A stretch of 64,000 bases of DNA from Emydura subglobosa. Its lineage: Eukaryota > Chordata > Testudines > Chelidae. This document shows positions 11,695 through 23,705 of the stretch, piece after piece. The position numbers and the translations under genes are program-made. The stretch spans positions 3,363,928 through 3,427,927 of the forward strand of contig ML679995.1 of the NCBI GenBank assembly GCA_007922225.1, in the 5' to 3' direction. How positions within the stretch are numbered: position 1 is the stretch's first letter; each line of letters begins with the position of its first letter. Below the pieces are notes generated by a model. The model was not told where the DNA came from. It searched no databases and saw nothing but the letters and a program-made list of their open reading frames with translations.

Positions 11695-14295
11695 TGGCCC
11701 GGACTCGATCCATACAGGAAGACCGTTCCCCCCGCCACACACATCCTGTGTCTCTTCCTTCCCTCCCGCTTGGGGTAGCACCTGCAAGGAAGTTGCGTTT
11801 AGAGCTCTGGGCACAAACACAGCCTGCTCTACTTGGCTTTTAATGGCACCGCTCCCTATTTCCATCCCCCAGGGCACAGGCGGCTCAGACCAATGCACTT
11901 GTCCATTCCACTTCCACATAGCAGATCGAGCCGGATTCACGAGAGTGGCTTTGCTCCGTGCCGGGCTGACCTGCTGCAGCTTTGGCCTGCGGCGTCTTCA
12001 GGTAGGATCTAACCCAGGCACCGGTTAGAGCCATTCTTAATTTAGCCTCCTTCTCCTAATTCACAGATTGTTTCCGAGCCCGTTTCCTGGCTCCCTTTGA
12101 ATGGATTTTTGTTTGCTCCAAAAGCGTTCCCCAAAGAATTGCCCCGAACAGCCCGTTAGCGTGCGGGGTTGGGAGTGAGCGTCGAACGCGGGTTCTTTAG
12201 TGGCCTCCTGAAGACAAGCTGTCCGTGTGTTTCTGCTACTCGAGCGGAGAGCTGGCATCTTTCAGGACAAGAGAATAACAGGAGGGAGGGAGAATTGCCT
12301 GTAGGAAGTGCTGCTTTTAAACACGCGTGAAGTGGCCGGGATTGGTGAATGTTTTGTTCCCAGCAACTGTCCAAAAAACATTCGTGAATTACATGCCACC
12401 AGGGCACTGAGAAAACCGATCCCCGCTGTGAAAACCAGTCACCAGCCTGGGACCTGGGGTGTTATTCAGTCCACTTTAGTCCAGCCCCCTGCTCTCCGGA
12501 AAAGACCCAGCTGCTTAGTGCAGATAACAGGCCGTGGCCTGGGGATGGTGCGGCTGGGTGTATGCAGCACCTCGGTGCAAACGGCACCGGGCGAGGCGTG
12601 GAAGGTTGCCGAGGTTTAGACAGCTGGAACAGGCTGCTTCATGAGACTCTTCCGGCTCCAGCCCCGCCTTTCTCACGGGGCATCTGTAATTACTGTTTTC
12701 CAAACTGTTCTGAGCCTCCCCACCCCATGTCTTTGGGTTTGGTTCCTTCTGGGGGGTGAAAATACACAACAGTTCTCTCCCCCCGGCAGCAGTTTGCCTC
12801 ATCGCAGTACACACTGGCGTCTCTGAGAGCAGAGATGAGCAAATTGTCCTCCCCTGATCAGTAGGGTCAGAGACCCCCAGTGCTTCCTCGCTGTCCCTGG
12901 GGAGAGAGGCAAGACCTCACACAAGCACCCCTCCTTCCCTGGCTGGCAGAGAAAGCAGGGTGGAAATCCATCTGCGGGTGAAGGAGAGCCTGAGAGAAGA
13001 ACCCTGCTTGGAGGGCGGCCAGTTACTACATACCCTACCGCAGGGAGGGATAGATGCTATGCTAAGATCCTCGGCGGTCCTGTGCTCGCTGCAGGACAAA
13101 CTGCTGGTGTCACCTCTCTAGAGGATCCCCCTGGATAAATATACAATGTCCAGGCGTTCTGGTGGGACAGCTTTCCTGACGATACATGGCTCTCACTGAC
13201 GCCTCCTGTTGTGTCTGATTGTCCCCGGTGTTTTCCCTTGTCATATCCATCTGGAGCAGCAAGAATTGATTGTCTCTTTGGAAGCTAGATCGAGATAGCG
13301 GAGTAGGCAGGGAGACAGTTTGCAGGGCATAAATTTCCCTGCGCTCTGCCTTGCTGGTGCCGGGAGCTAGGAAGAAGCAAGATTTCTCATAGGGAAATCT
13401 GCTTTGTATTTGCCTGGAGATTGTGGTTCTGGTGAGGCTGGCAGAGTCGTCAGGAGCCCTCTGAAATCCCATCTTAATTAAGATCTAAATAAAGATCCCT
13501 TCCCTCCACACCTTCGCCCCGCTGGGCTCCAAGCAGAATAGATCAGAAGCTCCCTTCTTTCGAATCCCTCCTGGAAACTTACTTCTGTGACAGGAGTGCT
13601 CCAGAAAAGAGACGGGTCGGTACAGACGTAAGTAATTGGTTAACAGACACTCTGCCAGTAGATGGAGCTCACAGATACGTAGCTTAGTTCCTGGGCAGGG
13701 CAGGACCAACGGCTTCCTCTGCTCAGCTCTTCATATGAAGCCCACGACAGCTTCTTCCGTCAGGCCCACGGATGCTGAGATGTGTCCGTGACAGCGGTTC
13801 CCACACCTACGCTGGGAACAAGCAGCAACGCCCCGTCAGGTTGTGCGTTCTCCATTCTACATAGGCAGCAAACTCAGCCGGGCAGGGAGCACAACACTGC
13901 AAGTAGCACTTAATCCGTGCTACCGGTGCAGAGAAGGTGGGAGCCAGGGGAAAGGGCAGGAAGCAAAGCCCGGGGTCTGAGGAGAACCCTGGTCACGGGA
14001 AAGCCATGGTGGGAGCCAGCCCCACATGTTCAGAAACTTGAGTCAAGCCTCAAAAAACCATGAGATTGGCATAAAAATCATGAGATTTGGGGGTGGGGGG
14101 AATGATCATTGGAACCACATTTTCTTTGCCTTCTGCTGTCCGAGCCTTTAGAGTGCGTCACGTATTCAAGCTGTACTCGGCGAGCCAGGTAGCTAAAAAC
14201 GTACACAGCTGAGTGTCCCGCCTGATCCCATGAATCCAGGTGCTTAGGCCTGGGGGAAAACATCAAATGTCATGAGAGCAGGCCGTGCTGCCGGT
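11695..14295. other. Non-coding, nothing recognised
   Basis: Unique-looking sequence. Frames up to 127 codons occur on either strand with no motif and no plausible splice-bounded exon. No CNTFR Ig-domain exon was found here. Confidence 0.4.
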
Positions 14296-15340
14296 CTTCA
14301 GCTGGTGTGAAAGGCAACGGCTGGTGCCCTGCTCGTGGGGGCACAGGTCCTGGGCGGGGAGAGGTCAGTGGGGGAGGCAGGGCCGGGGCAATGGTCAGTG
14401 AGGGAGGTGGGTCCTATTTCACCTCTGGTGTATTTGTGCTTTTTTCTTCTTTGGCCCTGAAAACCATCCGTCCGCCGCCCCGTCCACGCGGGTCGGGTGG
14501 GGGAGCGGGGAATGCATGGGGTGGGGGCACAAGGCCACTGATCCCAGCGCCCGGGGAGGCAGGAAGCAGGCTTTGGGGAAGCAAAGAACGCGGGCCGGTG
14601 AAGGCTCCCTCCCGCTCTAGAGGAGTTGGCTGGAGGGGAGAAGCGTGCTTGTGGGAATGCGAGGCGGTGGCCCGCCCCCAGATCAGATGCTCGTTTGCAT
14701 TTGATATGGCAGCTGCTGGGCTCAGGGCGAATAGCGTGGCCGCGGAGAGCACGGGCAGGAAAGCGCTGGCTGAGAGCCACAGCTGAGAGCAGGATCAGGC
14801 CCGGGCGAGCTGGTTCACCCTGGCTCTGGCTGGCTGGGGGTCCAGTGGGGGGGGGGTTGCTCTCCAATGGCACCGTCCTGGCAACGCCGCCTCAGCCAGC
14901 GTCCCTCAGCCTGCATTGCAGGGACTCCCCGTGGGGGGGGGAGGGTTGGGGTGCAGCCTCCAGGAGCTGACCAACGGACGGGGGCCTGGCAGACGCGTTT
15001 CCCACAGGCCCCCGCACAACTGCCCTCCGGCGAGAACGTTGGGTCGGTGCTGCCCTGGGCTGCGTACGAGCCGTTGACCTGGCGTCCTCCGTCCTTTCTG
15101 GGTAAATCTAGATCCCAGCAGCTCGGGAGCGGAAGTGTGATGGGCTGGGACTTGAGGCCTTCCCGGCGTAGGCCTGATCTCTCAGGTCCCCTCCGTGAAA
15201 TGGAGAGGGCAGGTCATCCTTTCCGCCAGGTTTTGTCGATCTGGAGCATAAGCGCGTCGGGGCCTGGGCCGTCTCCTCCTTAGGCGTGCGTCCTGCACCT
15301 AGCACATGGGCCGCCGCTCTTGACTGGAGCCTCTCCACAC
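14296..15340. other. GC- and CpG-rich stretch (CpG-island-like)
   Basis: By eye this is the most GC-rich kilobase of the left half, with dense CpG between 14460 and 15100 (for example CCGTCCGCCGCCCCGTCC). Because stops are rare in GC-rich DNA, frames of 191 codons (-, 14298-14873) and 159 codons (+) are open at once, which argues against either being a gene. It could be an unmethylated island or alternative promoter; no TATA box or first exon was recognised. Confidence 0.35.
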
Positions 15341-17250
15341 TGCTGAGATGCAGCTCATAGCTCCCGGCCTCCCTGCCCGCTGCTGTGGCTCAGATTGGAC
15401 ACAGCTGGGCTTGGTTTATTTCAGTGTCTTACTGACCCCAGTTATCCTGGATCCTGAGTCGGTATTTAATCCCATCTCAGCGCAAACCGCTCTTTGAGTC
15501 CTGACAAGATGGGTCTGGTCAGATTCCTCAGACACTCAGCAGAAACAGACGAGCCGTCCCCTTGTCAGGCGTGGCTCCCGGCGTGGGATTTTTCTGTGCA
15601 TTGTTTGGCTTTGGCGTGAGAAGCTGGCCCCGTCTCCTCTCTGCCTGGGAGTCGCTAAAGGTCACGTGAAAGGCCCTCTGGTTTTGAGGGTTTGGGGTGT
15701 TTACTTCAGAGTCAGGGACAAACTTCAGCTCAGGACACGATATTCCGCTTGCTACCAGTTCCAGCTGGATGCCCTGTTCTTCACTTCCTGTCCTAAACTG
15801 GGGGCTGATGAGAAGTCAGTGGAAGTAGAGCTGGGCCGCTGTTCATGCTGAAATAGTGCGCACGTCTCAGGTGCCTGTGTCTCAGTGTGGGAGTAGAGGA
15901 CAGGCAGGCGAAGCAGCTGTGTGCTACCATGAACCCAGCCCAAGCAGCTTGTGCCCCGGGAGCCGTGGAAGCGGCTGCCCTGCGACGGAGCTGGTGGCAT
16001 TGCGGCGGCTCGGTGTTTGTGCCCAGGCTCAGTGCCATGAATTCCCAAAGGTCGCTTCACACCGGGCAGGGTGGGCAGCCCCTCTTCCCTGCCGCTCGCT
16101 CTGTCCTCCTCTCCGCTGAGCTTGGATCTGAGAGAGTTTGCCGGAGGTGCGTTAGGAGCTGTATTAGCTGCCCAGCGTGAGCCAGGCTGAGTGCCCAGGG
16201 AAGGGGGCAGCGCACAGGCTTCCCGGCTAGAAGGCGCCGCCCCTCAGGGCGGGCATCTGGGCAGCTTCCCAAGCTCCGAATCCGTCCTTCCTTGTGGGCT
16301 CCCGAAACATATTTGCTGGGCTGGGAGCTGTGAACCGGAGCGTCCTCCCACGCAGCCCTGGAGAGAGGCACGTGCATGGGCAGGCGGCGGAGGGGGGAGT
16401 CGTGGGAATGCCAAGCGACGCCAGCTGCCGGGTATTTCATGCTCTGCGCGGAGGGAGGGAGCTCGGAGGCTGGTTATTCTCCCCTGCCCCTGGGTCCCCT
16501 TCGGCAGCGCCAACTGTTAAGCGCCCGCAGTACCTACCCCACAACAGGGAATTCCCAGGTCAGTCCAGACCCCGGGAGACTTTCCCTCCCCCTCCATCCT
16601 GTGCCCACAGGCCCCGCGCTGCCGAGCAGTGGCAGATCCAGTACGTGGGGCATCGTTGCAATGAAATGAGGTGACGGCGCCGGGTGGCACCACAGCACAG
16701 ACACCCAGCGCCACCGCTGGCTCCTCAGTCACCGCTGGCCCCACTCTGCCACCCTAGCCCGACCTCTCTCGGCCCTCCTCAAAACCCACCCCCTCCACCC
16801 ATCGCTTCTTCCACCACCCTGGCTATCCCTCTCCTCAGCCCATCGCCCCGTGTTTGGCTAGACGAGCTCCTCCAGCCAGGGAATGCGTGTTGGGCACATG
16901 CACCCTCACGGACCACAGGCCCTTTTCTTCCTGCTGGCCGTGGTGGCTTTCAGGATGGGGACCATTTCATTCTGCTCCCCACAAGTCCTGACCTGCCCTT
17001 CCCGTCCTCTGCCACAGCACCTCTTCCTACTGCATGTCGGGGGAAACTGGGGGTGTACTGAAAACTGTGTTGAAACGACAAGCTGTCCCTTTAAGATTGT
17101 GAGGGGTTTCCGGGTCCCGCTCTGCTGGGAAGAGTGTGACCTGGACCCGGCAAGAGGCAGTCTGCAGAAGGCCAGCCTAGAGTGAAATGGCTGAGCTGGG
17201 TCTCTCTGATGTGGGGAGCAGCCTGCTTCGTCTCTCTCTGTTTTGGGTGT
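15341..17250. other. Non-coding, nothing recognised
   Basis: Moderately GC-rich sequence. Open frames at 16190-16675 are short and mutually overlapping on both strands. No known domain, repeat family or exon was identified. Confidence 0.4.
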
Positions 17251-18830
17251 TCATGCGTTAGGGTTCTTTTCACTAGTCCATTGCGACGATCCCCTATGGC
17301 CTCTACCAACAGCTTTGTCCCTTTCGCATCTGATGCTGGCAGGTGAGCCGTCGTCAATTTGTTGCAGCCAGTTTAGCCGTGGACGACCGGGTAGTCTCTT
17401 CCAGTTTGGGGGTGGCCGATGACTAGAGCGTTTGCTCAGGGCGCAGTTAATCACTCTGGGAGCTGGGACGAAGCTGTCCATGCAGGCCACGTGTCCGGAT
17501 AGCGAGGGCCGACAACGGCAGATGATGTCTTTGATGCTGGCGAATTGCATTTTGGAGGCAACTTCGCTGTTTCTGACAAAATCAAACCAGTTTATGCAGA
17601 ATCGTTGCCTTTGACAGCACACGTGGAATGCCTCCAGGCGCTGGATATCAGCCTTAAGTGCAGCCCAGGTTTCACAGCTGTACAGAAGAATGGGCATAGT
17701 ACATGACTGGTAAAGCCAGACTCCGGGGCCATCTGCCAGTTTTGCTGGCCTCAAGCCTCCTGGAAGGACTGTATTGCAGAGGCCGCAAGTCCTATCATCC
17801 GCATGATGGTAGGTTGGCACTGCCCACTGGAAGGCCGCTTGCAGCCCGGGTAAATGAATTCTGCAACGGCATCGACTGTGTTTCCATTTACTGTTCTGCC
17901 GGACGTACCATTAGCAGCACTCAGATTTTGGATCTCGGTCTTCACCCAGGACATCTGTAGGCCAAGTGCCGCAGACCTTGTGTTGGAAGCTTGCAAGCGA
18001 TGACTGAAGGTTCGAGGTGAATTCGTCCAGCAGGGCGACGTCATCGGCGTAGCTCACATGCAAAGGGCGTCCTGCGCCCGCCTGGATGCCATGGTGTTGC
18101 ACGACTCCTTCTAAGAGCCAGTCGATTGCTCGACGGACCTGCGCCCATGCAAGCTTGTGTTCTTGCCGATCCTTCTCCTGGCTTCTCCTGGCTCTGGTCC
18201 CGGCATGGAGGTCCTGTATGAGGCTGAGGATAAGTGACGGAATCCCCATCCCTTTCAATGCCTTCCACAGTGCATTTTCGGTCAACGGAGTCCAATGCTG
18301 CCTTCAGGTCCACGGCAGCGACATGGAGTGGCCGATTGAACTCTCTATGCAGCTCGGATTGCAGCCTTCATGCCAACGTTGTGTTCGTTGTTGGCTGAGC
18401 AGGTGTGAAACCGGACGGTTCAGGATGGCGTTTGGCAGAAAGCAGTGGCTGGCGTCTAGCCAGCAGCACGCGAGAAAATACCTTGCCCGGCACTGACAAC
18501 AGAGTTATGACGTTCGGCTCGTGGGCCTTGCCCTTATAGAGGGCCACTGCTATGCCCTCCTTCCGTCCCGCTCGTCCAGATCCTCAGAAATAGCTTATGC
18601 AGAGTGCTTCTCGATGGCGCATTTCAGCAGCTCCAGTGGAATAAGGTCGCAACCTGCTGCACGAGCGTGTTGGAGTTTCTTGATGGTAGCTCGTTCCTCG
18701 TCCCGTGTTGGTGCGTCCACGGATACTACAGGGTCGTCGGCTGCCGTTGCTGGGTCATCTTTGAGGTCCTGGCTGTACATGGCCTCTGGGTAATTCACGG
18801 TGCTGGGAAAATGCCCGCTCCATCACTGGA
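17251..18830 (-). pseudogene. Decayed non-CR1 LINE reverse transcriptase
   Basis: Read on the - strand, this is one non-LTR reverse transcriptase broken by frameshifts. In order it shows a segment with Ala-Gly-Cys-Asp-Leu-Ile-Pro-Leu-Glu-Leu-Leu-Lys (18595-18798), DLKAALDSVDRK (18270-18313), the catalytic box SYADDVALLDE (about 18030-18065), and a C-terminal part with LLYSCETWAAL, RLEAFHVCCQRQ and GRPRLNWLQQ (17330-17700). In intact LINEs this protein copies the element RNA at the target site. The endonuclease part is missing. The C-terminal motifs differ from CR1, so it is a separate LINE clade, which I cannot name with certainty. At least two frame breaks make it non-functional. Confidence 0.85.
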
Positions 18831-19379
18831 GTATCTCTTCTTAACTGGAGCATATGGTTCCATCAGCTTTAAGGACTGGAACAGCGGCGCGGCCCCTGGT
18901 GGCACCGCGAATACGCTGTCACTCTGTGTGCTGAGCTCAAGTTATTTTTCAAATTCGGGTTCTGGAGTCTAAGAAATAAAGGCAGGTCATACGGCTGCCT
19001 TCCAGCAAGAGGATTTATGCTTTAATCTCACGTCTCTATGCAGATGCCGCGAACAGAACAAAATCCCCCCTGTGCAGAGGGCCAGCGCAAGGCCTAGGCG
19101 TCATTTCAGTCCCATTTAAGCCCTATGAGCCGACCACTGCACAGGGGTGGATTTCATCTGTAGGCTGTCTGTGGCTGAGGCCCTGCGTGTCAGGTGCCAT
19201 GGGGCTGAGTTCTCTCCGCTGAGCCTGGGGCTAGCTGGGACAGCCTTCGGGCAGGTTCATGAGCCCAGCTGGGCTGCGGCAGCATCGCCTCTTTGGTCGG
19301 TCTGCCTATGAAAGGGGCCAAGGAACCTGCACTGCTGTTCTGCCGATCACGCCAATACCCCAGCCCCGTTCCAGCCCCG
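18831..19379. other. Non-coding, possible LINE remainder at left
   Basis: The first 130 bases may still belong to the adjacent LINE but encode no motif I recognise. The rest is unclassified. Confidence 0.35.
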
Positions 19380-19632
19380 CTCCAGCCCACCCCACCTCTG
19401 CTCCCTTGCCATTTTGAAGAGTGGGCTGCCCTACGCCCACCGGCGTGACCTCACGCATGTGATGCCCGTGAGGTCCCTCCGGGGTGGGGGGCAAAGGGAG
19501 GGCAGAGCAGCTCACTTTTCAAAATAGCGTCCCCCGTCCGATACCGGGCAAACCATGTCCGGTTTTGTGTCAGTACCGGACGGGGGACAAGCCACCCAAA
19601 AACACAGCTGTCCGGTTTTAAAATGAATGAAT
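19380..19632. mobile_element. CCGG-rich MITE remnant with strong hairpin
   Basis: The stretch contains a 16-bp near-perfect inverted repeat (19529-19544 against 19573-19588, one mismatch) and the words GTCCGGTTTT and CAGTACCGGACGG. Similar CCGG words (AAAAACCGGACC; TCAACCGGACG) occur in the MITE at 58793-59253, so the two may be related. Its outer ends are not clear. Confidence 0.45.
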
Positions 19633-21125
19633 GGCCTGTCTACGCCGGCTCTGGCTTCTGGCACCCCTCCCCAGCTCTAACTACTAGGTCAGACTGCCCA
19701 CGCCCTGGTCCGGACACTGCGGACTGATTGCAGAGTAAACGGTGCCCTGATGAGAGTGAGCCCTGTCGGTCGGTGAGTTGATGCACCAGGAGAGATGAGG
19801 GACTGGGTTGGGCCAAGGATTTCCCCCTGTCGTGATTGTGACGTCCTTCTGCCTGGATCTCTGTGGGCTTTCAAGATGCCAGTCTCCGAAGGGCTCCAGG
19901 TCTGGTGGGATGTCATCTCCGTCAGCCCCGTGCTTTTCCGTGTCGTAATGCCACGCTACAGCATTGAACTTCAGGCTGCTCTCCTGCGCGTGTGCCTAGC
20001 TTGCCTTTCCCCCCTGCCTGGCCAAAGCAGGTGCTTGCATTGCTGACAAGGCCCTTGACATCAGCCTTCCTGGCATCGCCATTTCCAGGGAGAGGAGCGA
20101 GCCTGAGTTTGTCGGCCACAAGCCGCCCGCTGAGCAGGCCCCCACGTGCCACGGTCGTCGACTTGCTTCCCTCTCTTTGCTGAGCAGACTTTCCTGCGAA
20201 TGGCTTGAACTCTCAGGAGCTGGGCCAGCGGTTTACAGTGCTACTCGCTCTGACTCCGAGACAGGCTGCACCGAACGCTATAGGCTCAGTGGTGAAATGA
20301 AGGAGAGTGAATCCATCATTGGATTTTCCTCCCGAGAAGCAGCATTTATGGCGGGGAGCTTGCACTGAGATTTGTGTTTAAAGCAGGGATTTCAGTCCCG
20401 CGTTGTCTCTGAGTAATACACTGTCTGCTCCCCAGACGTGCGGCATTTACTCTGGGAGCTCAGTGTGGATTTCCTGAAAGGACAAGAGCGAATCCCTTGC
20501 TTGGTCTGTAAGTTATGAGAGTTTTGAAACAGGCCCTTTAAAAAACTTCTCTTCTGCTGTCGATCCTTTTATTCAGCTCTTTCCAGAAAACGCCTGATTT
20601 TTCAGATTTGGAAATTGACTCAAAACCGAAGGCATGGGCAGGTTCTGAAGATGGGTGACACACCGCTACCACGCTGCCCCCGTTGGGTGTCTGAGCACAA
20701 TAGAAGCATACAGCCATAAATCCGTAGCAGATGGACTGATCCGCAGATCTGGAAGGAAAGAGTTATTTAGGTTTTGGCGTGTCCTGCTATTTACACTGTG
20801 GGGATCAACAGCACATATGTTGTGTATCAATAGAATGATAAGGAATAACTCACAGGAAGAAACTATTGGAGCAGTGGATGAGGGATTGTGGATGGGGACA
20901 AGAAGGTCCCTAACTAGGGTTTAGTGTTATTGATTGTGGGTCTTGGGAGCACAGCCAATGAAACGATCATACCTGCTCCTCTTTCTCCAGAGTGTCGTCT
21001 ATCTCTCTGTCTGTCTAAAGGATTTCTAGAAGCCCCCAAAGTACCTGAGCACATCATATTTATCCCCACAGCCTCCCAGGGAGACAGGGCAGCACTGTTA
21101 TCACCTTTGTACTAGAGTGATTGAC
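19633..21125. other. Non-coding, nothing recognised
   Basis: Unclassified sequence. No exon, transposon ends or coding motif was found. Confidence 0.4.
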
Positions 21126-23025
21126 TTAGAATCATAGAAGTTGAGGCTTGGAAGGGACCTCAGGAGGTATCTAGTGCATCCCACTGCTCAACGCAGGGCC
21201 AACCTCAGCTAAATCATCCCAACCAGGGCTTTGTCAGGCCAGACCTTAAAAACCTCGAAAGATGGAGATTCCATCACCTCCCTAGGTAACCCATTCCAGT
21301 GCTTCACCACCCTCCTAGGGGAAAAGGTTTTCCTAATATCCAACCTAGACCTCCCCTCTGCAACTTGAGACCATTGCTCCTTGTTCTGTCATCTGCCACC
21401 ACCGAGAACAGCCTAGCTCCATCCTCCCTGGAACCCCCTTTCAGGTAGTTGAAGGCTGCTATCAAATCCCCCCTCATTCTTCTCTTTTGCAGACTGAACA
21501 AGCCCAATTCCCTCAGCCTCTCCTCATAAGTCCTGTGCTCCAGCCCCCTAATCATTTTTGCTGCCCTTCGCTGGACTCTCTCCAATTTGTCCACATCCTT
21601 CCTGTAGTGGGGGTCCCAAAACTGGACACAATACTCCAAACACAGCCTCACCAATGCTGAGTAGAGGGGAATAATCACTTCCCTCCATCTGCTGGCAATG
21701 CTCCTACTAATGCAGCCCAATATGCTATTAGCCTTCTTGACAACCAGGGCACACTGCTGACTCATATCCAGCTTCTTGTTCACTGTAACCCCCAGGTCCT
21801 TTTCTGCAGAACTGCTGCCCAGCCAGTCGGTCCCCAGTCTGTAGCTGTGCATGGGATTCTTCCATCCTAAGTCCAGGACTCTGCACTTGTCCTTGTTGAA
21901 CCTCATCAGATTTCTTTTGGCCCAATCCTCCAATTTGTCCAGGTCACTCTGTATCCTATCCCTAACTTCCAGCATATCTACCACTCCCCCTAGCTTAGTG
22001 TCATCTGCAAACTTGCTGAGGGTGCAATCTACCCCATCCTCCAGACCATTAATGAAGATGTTGAACCAAACCAGCCCCAGGACCAACCCCTGGGGCACTC
22101 CACTTGTTACTGGCTCCCAACTAGACATCAAGCTGTTGATCACTACCTGTTGAGCCCAATGATCTATCCAGCTCTCTATCCATTTTATAGTCCATTCATC
22201 CAACCCATACTTCTTTAACTTGCTGACAAGAATACTGTGCTAAAGTCAAGATATATCACATCCACTACTTTCCCCACATCCACAGAGCCAGTCACCTCAT
22301 CATAGAAGGCAATCAGGTTGGTGAGGCATGACTTGCCCTTGGTGAATCCATGCTGACTGTTCCTGATCACCTTCCTCTCTTCCAACTGCCTTAAAATGGA
22401 TTCCTTGAGGACCTGCTGCATGATTTTCCCGGGGACTGAGGTGAGGCTGACCAGTCTGTAGTTCCCCGGATCCTCCTCCTTCCCGTTTTTGAAGATGGGC
22501 GCTAGATTTGCCTTTTTCCCATTGTCCAGGACCTCTCCCGATCACCACGAATTTTCAAAGATGATGGCCAATGGCTCTGCAATCACACCAGCCAACTCCC
22601 TCAGCACCCTCGGATGCATTGCATCCGGCCCCATGGACTTGTGCATGTCCAGCTTTTCTAAATAGTCCTGGACCTGTTCTTTCAGCACTGGGGGCTGCTC
22701 ACCTCCTCCCCAGTCTATGCTGCCCAGTGCAGTAGTCTGGGAGCTGACCTTGTCTGTGAAGACAGAGGCAAAAAAGGCATTGAATACTTCAGCTTTTCCC
22801 ACATCATCTGTCACTAAGTCACCTCCCCCATTCAGTAAGGGGCCCGCACTTTCCCTGGCGTTCTTCTTGTTGCTAACATACCTGTAGAAACCCTTCTTGT
22901 TCCCCTTCACGTCCCTTGCTAGCTGCAACTCCAGTCATGCTTTGGCCTTCCTGATTTCACTCTTGCATGTTCGAGCAGTATTTTTATAATCCTCCCTGGT
23001 CATCTGTTCTTGTAAGCATCCTTTT
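21126..23025 (-). mobile_element. CR1 LINE, 5'-truncated, well preserved
   Basis: About 1.9 kb of CR1 lies on the - strand. The 3' terminus is at the left (AGAATCATAGAAGTTGAGG) and the 5' truncation is near 23025. Long pieces of the reverse transcriptase ORF remain open: 22928-22542 ([12 protein letters not shown]; a [10 protein letters not shown] segment), 22421-22215 ([25 protein letters not shown]) and 22203-21304. It is the best preserved transposon in the window and interrupts no CNTFR exon. Confidence 0.95.
21304..22203 (-). pseudogene. CR1 reverse transcriptase, C-terminal part
   Basis: A 299-codon uninterrupted frame encodes the RT palm and C-terminal region of a CR1 ORF2 protein. 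Visible motifs in order are the [10 protein letters not shown] block, the catalytic box [21 protein letters not shown], the [12 protein letters not shown] block, the [13 protein letters not shown] block and [18 protein letters not shown]. The canonical FADD aspartates are intact. The frame is lost just 5' of this point relative to the 22215-22421 segment. In the family this enzyme reverse-transcribes its own mRNA during target-primed integration. The copy is 5'-truncated and lacks the endonuclease, so it is not autonomous. Confidence 0.93.
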
Positions 23026-23624
23026 TGACGTTTCCAGATTGACCCAGGGAGTCAGTGGTGCAGCAGGGAATTGATGCCACATCTCTTGAGGTCCCCCAGC
23101 TGGTGCTGTAACCATTGGGAAATCCTTCCTCTCCATCCCTGGAGCCTTGGCCCCCCCACCCACCATTGACATGTGTTGCATTATTTTTAAAAACCTAGAA
23201 AATTCCACTGAAACAAACATTGTTACCTTAGCACTGAAGCTGCAGAAGTGCATTTCCTTGTAACACGGGCCCTGAAAAGCCAGGAGATTGTAAGTAAAGT
23301 CAGCGTTCATAACCAATGCAATGCTAATCACCAAGCATTCGCCCGCTGCCGTCGGGGTGTCCCACTAACCTTAGAGCACAGACATCTTCACTGCCGCCCT
23401 CTATGCACACACCGAAGGACTGAAAGTCACTCTGCAACATGCAACCGTAGCAGTTTACATCAGTGTGACCAAAAACAAAATCTAGGCGTGTGGAGTGTCT
23501 GGTTCCTACCTCTGCCCATGCAGGCTGACTCCCTCCAGAAAGCAATTTCAGACGTTTCAGTGGGAGGTGCTGTGTACATGACCATGAGTATTAATTGTTG
23601 TTTCATTTTTCATTGATTGGTCCT
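23026..23624. other. Non-coding, nothing recognised
   Basis: Sequence between two CR1 pieces. A 122-codon frame (+, 23248-23616) shows no motif. Confidence 0.4.
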
Positions 23625-23705
23625 GCTTTGAGCAGGGGGTGGGACTAGATGACCTCCTGAGGTCCCTTCCAACCCTGGTCTTCTATGAGTCTATGATTCT
23701 ACTGC
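23625..23705 (+). mobile_element. CR1 3' terminus
   Basis: A forward CR1 3' end with TCCTGCTTTGAGCAGGGG, GACTAGATGACCTCCTGAGG and the terminal TCTATGAGTCTATGATTCT. It is severely 5'-truncated, as is usual for CR1. Confidence 0.9.

Noticed and set aside
14298..14873. 191-codon - strand frame
   Set aside because: It is GC-rich, overlaps a 159-codon + frame, shows no domain and has no splice support. Openness is explained by composition.
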